Source: Marinomonas sargassi
Lineage (GTDB): Bacteria > Pseudomonadota > Gammaproteobacteria > Pseudomonadales > Marinomonadaceae
DNA length: 64,000 nucleotides
Assembly: GCF_025716875.1 (NCBI RefSeq)
Contig: NZ_JAOVZB010000001.1
Span: 1 to 64,000, forward strand
Direction: 5' to 3'
Below, piece after piece: positions 37,001-44,745 of this stretch (the first letter of the stretch is position 1; each line of letters opens with the position of its first letter). A program made the translations under genes and the position numbers. The notes beneath the pieces were generated by a model. The model was given only the letters and a program-made list of their open reading frames with translations. It was not told the origin of the DNA and did not search any database.

Positions 37001-37762
37001 CTCGTCCGAGCGAGAAAGCCATATATTTTTCACCTTTGCCATCAATGACTGAGCCTGAATCAAGGCTTCTTGCCAGTCATAATTTGGCACGGCGAGCTGG
37101 GCATCAGGCTGATTGTTTAATAACAACAAATCTTTTTGTAAGGCTTCTGGCCCTGACCATATTGGCAATATCAAGGAGGCTTTCACTTCATCCATTGGAT
37201 AAAATACGCTACGCCAAACGTCTTTTACCGCCATAGATAAAGGTGCTTGCTCATCCGTTTCAATAGTTTGCTGGAACAGCATTCGGCTCTCGAAAGCATT
37301 TTGGCTCAACATGCGCTGACAAAAACCGTGAATCGTGAAAACTGCGGCTTCATCCATCTGCTTTTCAGCATAGAGGAGCTTTTCTATGGCATCGGCTTGT
37401 TGTGCTTTTGACATAGTCCCCAGCCATTCGCTCAGGAACACATCATCACTTTGCCCTTGCAATAAAGCCTTACGAGCAACGCGAATACGTTCACGAATAC
37501 GCGCCTTTAGTTCAGCAGTAGCGGCCTCAGTAAAAGTCACTACTAAGATCTGATCTACCGTGAGGGCTTTGTCTAGATCACCCTCTTGCCCTGTCGGTAC
37601 TAATAAGCGCAAATAAAGGTTGGCTATCGTGTAGGTTTTACCCGTTCCTGCACTGGCTTCAATTAGGCGCTTCCCAAACAATGGAAAACTTTGTGCGACT
37701 AACTTTTCCGGAGCTAAAGAGCTTTCTGGAGTTAATAAAGTTTCTTGAATCAAATCGCTCAT
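34049..37762 (-). CDS. recB: RecBCD exonuclease V beta subunit
   Basis: 1237 residues; 3'-5' helicase and nuclease of the double-strand-break repair and phage-DNA-degrading complex. Walker A EASAGTGKTYTIANLYLRL (about 36-54), DEFQDTDAVQYRIF (helicase motif II, about 395), HKSKGLEYPIVYLPF (motif V), and nuclease residues in GFIDLLFEW...LDYKSNYLG (about 1120-1145). The start at 37762 (ATGA overlap with the recC stop, GGAGGAAG before it) is preferred over the longer frame from 37798. Confidence 0.96.
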   Translation of the reverse strand: MSDLIQETLLTPESSLAPEKLVAQSFPLFGKRLIEASAGTGKTYTIANLYLRLLVPTGQEGDLDKALTVDQILVVTFTEAATAELKARIRERIRVARKALLQGQSDDVFLSEWLGTMSKAQQADAIEKLLYAEKQMDEAAVFTIHGFCQRMLSQNAFESRMLFQQTIETDEQAPLSMAVKDVWRSVFYPMDEVKASLILPIWSGPEALQKDLLLLNNQPDAQLAVPNYDWQEALIQAQSLMAKVKNIWLSRSDEVIEALEKSGIKRTFWRKDPSKDIAAMTRWASSPRFELDKCVDKFDTYEHASRLAKNGALPAHELFDLVHQLRESFPDKGRLKAVLLAQLWQQTQERMKRWKRNTQSLTFTDLLTSLDTALAADEAGKLAERIRHLYPIALIDEFQDTDAVQYRIFSTIYQPAQTDQNSLGLIMIGDPKQAIYAFRGADIYTYLAAKKHVNGVYSLATNYRSSAAMVQSVNTLFTTQSEPFRVSGIPFVKVQDRGIEGRFIRQDLLQPALQFLYLNSDDPVTPAVYRQQMAESCAAHLHELLLEGQQGSALVAGKGVRPKDVALLVTNFSQANALKAALRQRGIASVYLSDKGSVFETVEARELLIVLTAILSNGQESKLRSALATSLVAWSLEDLDTLNHDDVVYEKWVEAFRQYLVIWETQGLLPMLREFMQDVSLASHMLSQIGGERRLTDFLHLTEKLQQKSLELDSKEGVLRYLRLSIQSPNGNSDDQKIRLETDADLVRIVTIHKSKGLEYPIVYLPFAFTPYGNKGTSALYHDDNEQLWIAIDPDEEQKAQHEEELYAAEIRLAYVALTRSKEACFIGAMEVGKAASASKSAVLNVHLSGVGALVAEGEEMEAGDLLASLGRLCEPDSNQQGCPQMQLVELPNEAPELPRFKMEQEEITQPKVRDFQGSIERDWWVGSYSSLVVEDKAHHDESIPGQDEGVLVSEPELDFSEALPHPEQSRFTFPKGATPGTFLHDVLEGKALQKTLDKPSFNDLLKVQYSTDMANFYENKGFAEWQSVLSEWLPDMVNTELFDSMTLGQLQPSQCRKELEFFIPVNRMNALQLDGIAREHDKVSRHAPSIQDRPLKGMLKGFIDLLFEWQGRYYVLDYKSNYLGDDFANYEDEALGEAIADHRYDLQYQLYTLALHRLLKQRLPDYDYEKHIGGVFYLFLRGMKLGQTTGIFQSRLSLEHVNALDTLFSGEGEIEQTDVKKIEEELAEGVVQYGLF

Positions 37763-40700
37763 TTCACTTCCTCCAGATGCCTGTGCAGAGGCAACCAAAC
37801 ACTTTCACACAAACTCATAAAGGTGTCTTTCTGGGGAGATAAATCTGGGTAATAGCGCTGCCAATAGGCATCATCCACTTCACTACTGGAAAAAGCACTG
37901 CTACTTTCTTGATAAATTTTCAATGCGGATTCCCATGCCAGCTCTGGGTTTTCAGCTGCTTTTGCTGAGCAATAGCTTTTACACCATGCATCGGCACTTT
38001 TGGCAGGTAAAGCCAGCGGCAAGCACAAACCTTTTTGTAATAACGCCAAAATCTCGGACAAATACCCTTTGGCATCTTCTGGCAATAAAGGCAGAAATTC
38101 TTGAGTCACTATGCCCTTTTTGGGAACAAGGTTGATTAAACAATGGCGCTTAGGGGTTCCTTGGGCACTTAATGCCAAATGCTCAATCCACGTCAGCATT
38201 TTTTGATGGGCAGAAACATCACCCACTCGGTAGGAAAGGCGGATATGACCACTCGCCATTGGTAACCATGCTTGCAAGGTAAAGTGACCTAACGATAAAT
38301 TCACTTCTATGGGCGGAGTCTCTTCTACGCCGTAACTGTTTAGCTCTGCCAATAATTGGCGGCAGCTGTCGATATTCTTCTGTAAAGATAAATGACCGAT
38401 GGCGCCATAGGGCAAAGCACCCGTTAGCGACAACTGCTCTAGAAAACGTTCTTCATTTTTCTCCAACATTGCATTGAGCAGGGCTTCGCGTAATTGGTAG
38501 CCCGCTAACCCATCCAGAGCGAACGGTTCATCTTCGTACTCTTCTTCCTCTCGCAGAGTCAAAAAAGCCTTTAAGCGGCGCTGGGTAAAGTAGCGCGCAG
38601 GGTGATTAACAAATCTCGATACCTCATCCAATGCCAGCTCTTGTTTCAGCTGCTCTAAGCCTTCCAACGGTTGTAAATTCTGACAGGCCTCTTCTTCTTG
38701 ATTGGTCAGTAGCGCAGGTAGCCATTGCTCATCGTAACTGTACAAGCGCTTATCCGCTGACACAGTTTCATGCTCTTTCCCTAAATAGTAAGATGCGTTA
38801 AAAGGCTGCAAAGGATGCTCAAGTATCAACTGTTTCAAAAGAGACTTTTGCGCCTCTTCTGGCGGTAAAGAAAGGTCCGCCTCATAAGCACAACTTTGGC
38901 CGATATATTCCAGTAATTCACTGGCAAGAATAGAAGGGTTCTTTTCACTGTTGTCTTGAATACTGCGGCCAACATAACTGATATAAAAACACTCCCGCGC
39001 CGACATAAGGGCTTCTAGGAAGAGATATTTATCATCTTCTCTTCGGCTTCGATCGCCGCTGCGATATTGCCCCACCATGAGGTCAAACCCCATAGGTGCC
39101 ACACTACGAGGGTAGTCCCCTTCATTCAGGCCTAAAACACAGATAACTTTAAACGGCACAGAACGCATTGGCATCAGGGTGCAGAAGTTCACTCGTCCAG
39201 CCAGAAAACGCTGGCTACCTTGAGACTCTTGCAGCATAGGTGTGAGTAATTGGCGCATCACTTGTTGGTCTAACGGTGCATCAAAGTGCGCCATCTGCCA
39301 TTGGCTAATCAGGGTATCAAGCTGCTGCCCAAGCAAGTTTAAGAACACATCGTCTTCGGGTAATTCAAAGAAGCGTTCTGCTAAAAAGTGCAAACAAGTG
39401 GCCCATTCTTTAGGAAGCATTTCTGTCATTAAGCGAGCTTGCGCCTCATTAATAGCCACTAAGAAGTCCGCTAGTTTACCCGCTATAGAAGCCTCTAAAC
39501 CTTCTACATCACCATAACTTAATGTGCCTTCCCATATGTGGTCATGCCCCATGGCATAGCCCAACAACATACGGCGAATACCATTTAGCCAAGTATGAAC
39601 TTCTTGTATCGGAAGATCGTGCTGCTCAGCAGTACTTCCATCCAAGCCCCAACGTACGCCAACTTCTGCTGCCCATTGGCGAATGCGTTCTAATTCTTCC
39701 GCTGTTAAGTCAAATCGTGCCAACACTGCTGGCACCTCCAATACACTAATCAACTCAGAAAGCGTAAAACGACTTTCCCCTAAACCCAATAAATAGAGGT
39801 AAGCGTCGACAATTGGGTTTTCCATTCCCCCAGATTGGTCAATCAAGGTGAATGGAATCTGCTTCTTCGTGTTGCTTTGGTCTTTAACTTGGGCAAAAGC
39901 AGTTTGACCGAAAACGGCTTTCACAAAAGGACTGTAGGCATTTACATCTGGCAGCATCACAATCACATCTTTAGGTGTAAGCTGTGGATTCTTTTCAAAC
40001 ATATCCAAGAGCTGATCGTGCAGAACTTCCACTTCTCGCAGAGGGCTGTGACACAGATGTACACGAATACTGTCATCCCCTTCCTTTATAGGGTGACGAT
40101 ATTCGGAAGACGTTACCTTAGTATCTCGATCTTGTTTTGAGCCATGGTTTTCAAGACTTAGCACATCTTGCTGAACATACTGGAGTAAAGAGCTTTGCTG
40201 ACCTTGAGAAGAGCCTTCGATATGGCCTTCGTTAATTCCTTCAGAATAGCCTTGGATATAGTCTTCAAAAATGGTTATTTCATTGTTCGCCATTTCTTGC
40301 AGTTGGGCAATGTAATCACGGCCTAGTCGCCCCCAACTGGCCAGTAGTGGGTTGGCATCCAGATGCAATGTTTCCACACTTAAATTCGGCTTTGCGTTGC
40401 TTCTTTTTATCTCTCGGCCTAAATAATGTTTATCAACCACATCGCCCCAATAAAAACGACAAGGGTTTTGCAAAAATAAGTGCACATCAATCCAACCAGA
40501 CTCAGCCAGTACCCGCAGTGACTCCAAAGTATTGGGTGGCATGGATGACACGCCAAAAATAAAGATTCGCGCTGGCACCCCAGCTGGACGAGAGGATGAG
40601 TTACAAGCTTCCTGCAAAGCCTCAATCAAATTTCCCCTATGGTACAAAGAGGTGCCTTGTTCGCTAACATCTGCCACCAAATCACGCCATAAAATAGCCT

Positions 40701-41205
40701 GCCACGCCTGCTGCTCAAATAATGAGACTAAGGCTGGATCTTCAATATGATTGGCCTCCCAAGCCTTTATCCAATCGGGTCGGTAGACAAGGTATTGGTC
40801 ATAAATATCGGCAATATTGCTGCATAACTGGAATCGCCTAACTTGCGTGTCGTCTTCCTCTAGATACCACTTTAGAGGCTGAAATTCAGACTCCTGAAGA
40901 CGAGAATCTAATAAGCGCATTAAACGCCAGACTAGAAAAGGTTTATTAAACTCACTTTGCGAGGGAATATCGTCTAATGCGTGGGAAAAGGTTTGCCAAA
41001 TAAAAGTAGAAGGCAGAGGGAAAGCTAAGCCCGCTGAAATAGAGTGGGACTGGGCAAGAAAAATCTTTAGCCACTGGGCCATACCCGGGTTTTGTACCAG
41101 TATGTGCTCATCATCAAAAGGGTTATCCGGCGGTGAAACGGCTAAAATTTTTGCCAGTAATACGGCCAAATCTTCTAGGCGATTACCAGTATAAAGTTGA
41201 AACAT
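37759..41205 (-). CDS. recC: RecBCD exonuclease V gamma subunit
   Basis: 1148 residues; scaffold that recognises Chi. No helicase motifs remain, as usual for RecC, but the inactive helicase and nuclease folds are apparent (for example the N-terminus LYTGNRLEDLAVLLAKIL and the FGVSSMPP block near 215). First gene of recC-recB-recD in the usual order except that thyA/ptr-type neighbours are absent. Confidence 0.95.
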   Translation of the reverse strand: MFQLYTGNRLEDLAVLLAKILAVSPPDNPFDDEHILVQNPGMAQWLKIFLAQSHSISAGLAFPLPSTFIWQTFSHALDDIPSQSEFNKPFLVWRLMRLLDSRLQESEFQPLKWYLEEDDTQVRRFQLCSNIADIYDQYLVYRPDWIKAWEANHIEDPALVSLFEQQAWQAILWRDLVADVSEQGTSLYHRGNLIEALQEACNSSSRPAGVPARIFIFGVSSMPPNTLESLRVLAESGWIDVHLFLQNPCRFYWGDVVDKHYLGREIKRSNAKPNLSVETLHLDANPLLASWGRLGRDYIAQLQEMANNEITIFEDYIQGYSEGINEGHIEGSSQGQQSSLLQYVQQDVLSLENHGSKQDRDTKVTSSEYRHPIKEGDDSIRVHLCHSPLREVEVLHDQLLDMFEKNPQLTPKDVIVMLPDVNAYSPFVKAVFGQTAFAQVKDQSNTKKQIPFTLIDQSGGMENPIVDAYLYLLGLGESRFTLSELISVLEVPAVLARFDLTAEELERIRQWAAEVGVRWGLDGSTAEQHDLPIQEVHTWLNGIRRMLLGYAMGHDHIWEGTLSYGDVEGLEASIAGKLADFLVAINEAQARLMTEMLPKEWATCLHFLAERFFELPEDDVFLNLLGQQLDTLISQWQMAHFDAPLDQQVMRQLLTPMLQESQGSQRFLAGRVNFCTLMPMRSVPFKVICVLGLNEGDYPRSVAPMGFDLMVGQYRSGDRSRREDDKYLFLEALMSARECFYISYVGRSIQDNSEKNPSILASELLEYIGQSCAYEADLSLPPEEAQKSLLKQLILEHPLQPFNASYYLGKEHETVSADKRLYSYDEQWLPALLTNQEEEACQNLQPLEGLEQLKQELALDEVSRFVNHPARYFTQRRLKAFLTLREEEEYEDEPFALDGLAGYQLREALLNAMLEKNEERFLEQLSLTGALPYGAIGHLSLQKNIDSCRQLLAELNSYGVEETPPIEVNLSLGHFTLQAWLPMASGHIRLSYRVGDVSAHQKMLTWIEHLALSAQGTPKRHCLINLVPKKGIVTQEFLPLLPEDAKGYLSEILALLQKGLCLPLALPAKSADAWCKSYCSAKAAENPELAWESALKIYQESSSAFSSSEVDDAYWQRYYPDLSPQKDTFMSLCESVWLPLHRHLEEVK

Positions 41206-41332
41206 GCACGCATCCCGCTATCCGCTAAAAACAATCTATGCATGATACCTTAAAATTCGACAACAGAATGAATCTAGATTTAGTAAAAAGGGACTTTGAT
41301 AAAGAATAACGCAGGAAGAAAAAGAAGTGATC

Positions 41333-41408
<76 letters not shown>

Positions 41409-41454
41409 AAATCGCGGTAGATTTTATTTGCGCTCTGTTATGGAGTCAACCCCC

Positions 41455-41494
41455 TTTGTACCCCCTTATATTAAAAGGCTATTGGGGGTACAAA
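41455..41494. repeat. Inverted repeat TTTGTACCCCC
   Basis: TTTGTACCCCC (41455-41465) and its perfect complement (41484-41494), spaced by 18 bases, 47 bases upstream of the tRNA-Ala 5' end. Such GGGGGTACAAA blocks recur beside tRNA-integrated islands; here no integrase is present. Confidence 0.6.
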
Positions 41495-41685
41495 ACTTCA
41501 GAAAATATACTCTGCAATAAAAAGCCACAAAACTCAGTCTATTACACACAAAACACACACATAACGAATAAAGACTCTAAGTAAAATAACTGTCTTATGC
41601 ACTTTTTATACGGACGACTCACCTACCAGTTTTTCCTCCAGTGCTACTTATGACTTTTATCTAGATGAAAACAAGGTACTCAAGG

Positions 41686-42909
41686 ATGACTCTACCAAAC
41701 GTTTTTAATGACCTAATGATGGCTCAACAACCTATTCTTACTCGGAAAAAAGAAAATTTTGGGTACGAACTTCTGTTTAGAGACAATACATTAAATATTG
41801 CCGATATGAGCAATGGTGAAGCCGCCACAAGCCAAGTTCTCATCAATCTATGCACTGGTATTTCAGAGCTAGAGTCTCACATTAAAAAGCCTTTTTTTAT
41901 TAATATGACCACAAGCTTGATTCTGTCAGATGCTTTTTTTCCTATTGAGCCCAATACCGTCTACCTTGAAATTTTAGAAGACCAAAACCTCACTCCAAGC
42001 TTTTTTAAAGCCGTAAAAAAATGGCATGATGCAGGGTATAAATTTGCCCTTGATGATTATCAATTTAGTGAAGCATATGAAGCTTTACTGCCTTGGGTAT
42101 CCATCATCAAGGTGGACGTTTTAGCAACTCCGCCCGAGGACTACTCAAAGCAAATTCGCTCCTTAAAGAGCAAAGGGTTGATACTGCTAGCTGAGAAGGT
42201 GGAAAATGCTGACATGTTTGAACGCTGCAAAGAAGCAGGCTTTGAGCTGTTTCAAGGTTACTTTCTTCAACGCCCTGAAGTGATAAAAGGTAAAAAGGTA
42301 GATTCCACCACCCAAGGTGCTATAGAACTAATCAACACCATTCAAGACCCTAACAGCAGTATCGATCATATCGCTCATTTGGTTACGAAAAACCCCAAGC
42401 TCTCTTATCAGCTATTACGTATTATCAATAGCCCCGCCTGCGGTATTTCACGCACTATTAAGTCCATAAAAGAGGCCGTTATTTTTCTGGGTTTAGTGCA
42501 ACTAAAAAAATGGGCCATGCTAATCGCCTTCACTTCTTCCTTCGGTAAGCCCCACCCTTTTTTAAAGGCTCTTCTTACACGCAGCCGTTGCTGCCAGCTA
42601 TTAGCTGAAAAGAACCAGTCTGAAAATGCAGAATCCGCGCTATTAGTAGGCTTAATGTCTGGTATAGACGTCATTCTCAATATTGAAAAATCCATCGCCC
42701 TAAAACAAATATCACTCGATAACAATCTATTGGAAGCAATCACAGAACATAAAGGTGAATTCGGCCAATACCTAACAAAAACCCTGAGCTGTGAAGAGCA
42801 AAATTGGAGTGCTTTGGAGTCACTCTCGAATAAGGAAAGAGCTGATCTGAATAACTCCTTTCTAGAAGCTATGATATGGACTGACGAGGTCATGGAATCC
42901 ATTCGTTAG
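41686..42909 (+). CDS. EAL/HDOD (YuxH-like) signalling protein
   Basis: 407 residues from the second ATG, chosen because AAGG lies at better spacing than at the ATG seven codons upstream. N-terminal EAL-type phosphodiesterase fold (about 10-200) with QPI and YELLFRD in place of the catalytic EAL residues, so c-di-GMP hydrolysis is unlikely; C-terminal HDOD domain (about 205-400, NPKLSYQLLRIINSP). Such proteins act as signalling adaptors. Lone gene with its own terminator. Confidence 0.85.
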   Translation: MTLPNVFNDLMMAQQPILTRKKENFGYELLFRDNTLNIADMSNGEAATSQVLINLCTGISELESHIKKPFFINMTTSLILSDAFFPIEPNTVYLEILEDQNLTPSFFKAVKKWHDAGYKFALDDYQFSEAYEALLPWVSIIKVDVLATPPEDYSKQIRSLKSKGLILLAEKVENADMFERCKEAGFELFQGYFLQRPEVIKGKKVDSTTQGAIELINTIQDPNSSIDHIAHLVTKNPKLSYQLLRIINSPACGISRTIKSIKEAVIFLGLVQLKKWAMLIAFTSSFGKPHPFLKALLTRSRCCQLLAEKNQSENAESALLVGLMSGIDVILNIEKSIALKQISLDNNLLEAITEHKGEFGQYLTKTLSCEEQNWSALESLSNKERADLNNSFLEAMIWTDEVMESIR

Positions 42910-42941
42910 TCCGTCAACGCCCAACCAACAAACTTAAAAAC

Positions 42942-42980
42942 AAAAAAGCGATGACTTATTTTAGCCATCGCCTTTTTATT
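42942..42980. terminator. Terminator between EAL/HDOD gene and thioesterase gene
   Basis: GCGATG...CATCGC stem (42948-42953 with 42965-42971 area) flanked by A- and T-runs, usable from both sides. Confidence 0.75.
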
Positions 42981-43003
42981 TTATGTCTGTTTAAACAAAA
43001 TTT

Positions 43004-43435
43004 TTAGTGATCATCCACACCATAAAGCGTGTAATCAGGAAGGTCTTCTTCTTTGGGAATAGGAGTTGAGCGGCCAGTTTCATCAATGGCTACGAATTTA
43101 AAAATACCTTCCGTTACCTTCTCACGGGCACCAATACGATCTCGGCGAACCCAAGCTTCTACCAAAATTTCCATTGAAGTACGGCCCGTCGCTTCTACTC
43201 TTGTGTAGACACCCAAGATGTCACCTACCTTTACTGGGCGAATAAAACTCATGCCATCAATGGCGACCGTCACAACACGTGATTGCGCACGCTGCCCTGC
43301 ACAAATACCCGCCGCGATATCCATTTGAGACATAACCCAGCCACCAAAAATATCCCCTGCAGGGTTAGTATCAGCAGGCATAGCAACGGTTCTAGTCGTT
43401 AAACGGCCCTTTGTCTTTTCTTCAAATTCTGGCAT
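43004..43435 (-). CDS. YciA-type acyl-CoA thioesterase
   Basis: 143-residue single hotdog domain with the YciA/acyl-CoA thioesterase pattern AMPADTNPAGDIFGGWVMSQ (about 18-37; catalytic Asp in the NxxGxxxGG context) and the VTVAIDGMSFIRPVKVGD block. Hydrolyses acyl-CoA esters in the cytosol. Alone between two terminators. Confidence 0.9.
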   Translation of the reverse strand: MPEFEEKTKGRLTTRTVAMPADTNPAGDIFGGWVMSQMDIAAGICAGQRAQSRVVTVAIDGMSFIRPVKVGDILGVYTRVEATGRTSMEILVEAWVRRDRIGAREKVTEGIFKFVAIDETGRSTPIPKEEDLPDYTLYGVDDH

Positions 43436-43765
43436 AACCTGCTTTTCCTTTACTTCATTAGGGTAAAAATAGAACCTTATTCATTAAGCACAAAGCATAC
43501 CATAGGACACAGGTCCTCTGAATAACTTCAAGGGCAATGCTGACGTATTCAAGAGTGTTCTATATGAGGCTAGGCAAACGCCAAATGTGAGATCAAATGG
43601 AGGCATCGAGCCATTTCGTGCACCTAGAATCAAAACATTAGAAATATAGGCAACCAAAAAATCTGATTACGCATTAAACAAAGCGCTAGGAGTTGTTTGA
43701 GTATTAAGAAGTGAAACGTACAAGAAGAAAGTTGAGATGCTTTGAAAAGTTACAGGCATAAAAAA
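43436..43765. other. Intergenic region before the tRNA cluster
   Basis: 330 bases upstream of the thioesterase gene and downstream of tRNA-Leu. I see no gene or repeat in it. Confidence 0.6.
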
Positions 43766-43783
43766 GGCACCATAAATGGTGCC
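43760..43783 (-). terminator. Terminator overlapping the tRNA-Leu 3' end
   Basis: On the minus strand GGCACCA pairs with TGGTGCC around a TTTA loop (43766-43783), followed by six T. The left arm is the tRNA's own 3' end (GGCACCA), so this fold competes with the acceptor stem. Confidence 0.8.
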
Positions 43784-43863
43784 CGGGACCGGAATCGAAC
43801 CGGTACGCTCGTTAAAGCGCAAGATTTTAAGTCTTGTGTGTCTACCAATTTCACCACCCGGGC
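43777..43863 (-). tRNA. tRNA-Leu (TAA anticodon)
   Basis: 87-base class II tRNA with long variable arm; acceptor GCCCGGG/CCCGGGC, anticodon loop CTTAAAA giving TAA, CCA encoded. Last of the three-tRNA run. Confidence 0.96.
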
Positions 43864-43874
43864 ATATCTGATTT

Positions 43875-43948
43875 TGGAGGCCGGAGTCGGAATCGAACCG
43901 GCGTACACGGAGTTGCAGTCCGCTGCATGACCACTCTGCCATCCGGCC
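43875..43948 (-). tRNA. tRNA-Cys (GCA anticodon)
   Basis: 74 bases; acceptor GGCCGGA / TCCGGCC, anticodon loop CTGCAAC giving GCA, T loop TTCGATT, CCA encoded. Confidence 0.96.
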
Positions 43949-43968
43949 TCTATCAGAAATCTTCTTTT

Positions 43969-44043
43969 TGGAGCGGGAAACGAGGCTCGAACTCGCGACC
44001 CCAACCTTGGCAAGGTTGTGCTCTACCACTGAGCTATTCCCGC
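43969..44043 (-). tRNA. tRNA-Gly (GCC anticodon)
   Basis: 75 bases; acceptor GCGGGAA / TTCCCGC, anticodon loop TTGCCAA giving GCC, T loop TTCGAGC, CCA encoded. First of the run, 96 bases after pgsA. Confidence 0.96.
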
Positions 44044-44139
44044 GTCTCAAAAGACGGTGCCTATTCTATGTATTTGAGCATCTACGTCAAGGAAAAAATC
44101 CAAATAAATAGCTTACTTAGACAGTTTTTTACAATCTGC

Positions 44140-44700
44140 TTAACTTTTATCCGTCTCTTGTGATTTTAGTTCTGGCCATGCCGCTTTCAAATAAACATAC
44201 ATTGACCATAAAGTAAGCAGTGCCGCGATAATCAAAACCCCCTCACCAATATAGGCATAAAAAGTATCTGGACGGCTGCCTAACAAAATAAAGATAGCGA
44301 CCATCTGCATCGCGGTTTTTAGCTTACCAATATAGGAAACCGCCACACTCGCACGCTTACCCATTTCTGCCATCCATTCACGTAATGCCGAAATAACGAT
44401 TTCACGGCCAACAATAACAGCGCTGGCTAAGGTTAATAGCGGGTTAGCGTAACTTGCGACTAAAAGAACCAAAGCTATGGATACCATAAGCTTGTCGGCC
44501 ACTGGGTCAAAGAAAGCACCAAAAGGCGTCGATTGATCTAGCTTTCTTGCTAGGTAGCCATCTAACCAATCTGTAATCGCCGCTAAAGCAAAAATAGCCG
44601 CGCAGGCATGGTAACGCCCTTCCCAAGGTAAATAATAAATCACGACAAGAACAGGTATCATAAAGATACGAATTGAGGTCAAAATGTTTGGTATGTTCAT
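44140..44700 (-). CDS. pgsA: Phosphatidylglycerophosphate synthase
   Basis: 186 residues, CDP-alcohol phosphatidyltransferase motif DWLDGYLARKLDQSTPFGAFFDPVADKL around 43-70 (DG-x2-AR-x8-G-x3-D-x3-D), several membrane helices. Commits CDP-diacylglycerol to phosphatidylglycerol. Follows uvrC by 45 bases, and the Gly/Cys/Leu tRNAs follow it, the standard gammaproteobacterial order. Confidence 0.95.
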   Translation of the reverse strand: MNIPNILTSIRIFMIPVLVVIYYLPWEGRYHACAAIFALAAITDWLDGYLARKLDQSTPFGAFFDPVADKLMVSIALVLLVASYANPLLTLASAVIVGREIVISALREWMAEMGKRASVAVSYIGKLKTAMQMVAIFILLGSRPDTFYAYIGEGVLIIAALLTLWSMYVYLKAAWPELKSQETDKS

Positions 44701-44745
44701 TCGGTTCCTAATGTGTAGACTAAATAATGACTCTATATGACAAGC

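Noticed and set aside
43667-44050. Overlapping reading frames across the tRNA cluster in several frames
   Set aside because: They are translations of tRNA-Leu, -Cys and -Gly, which are clear cloverleaf genes; such frames are well-known artefacts.
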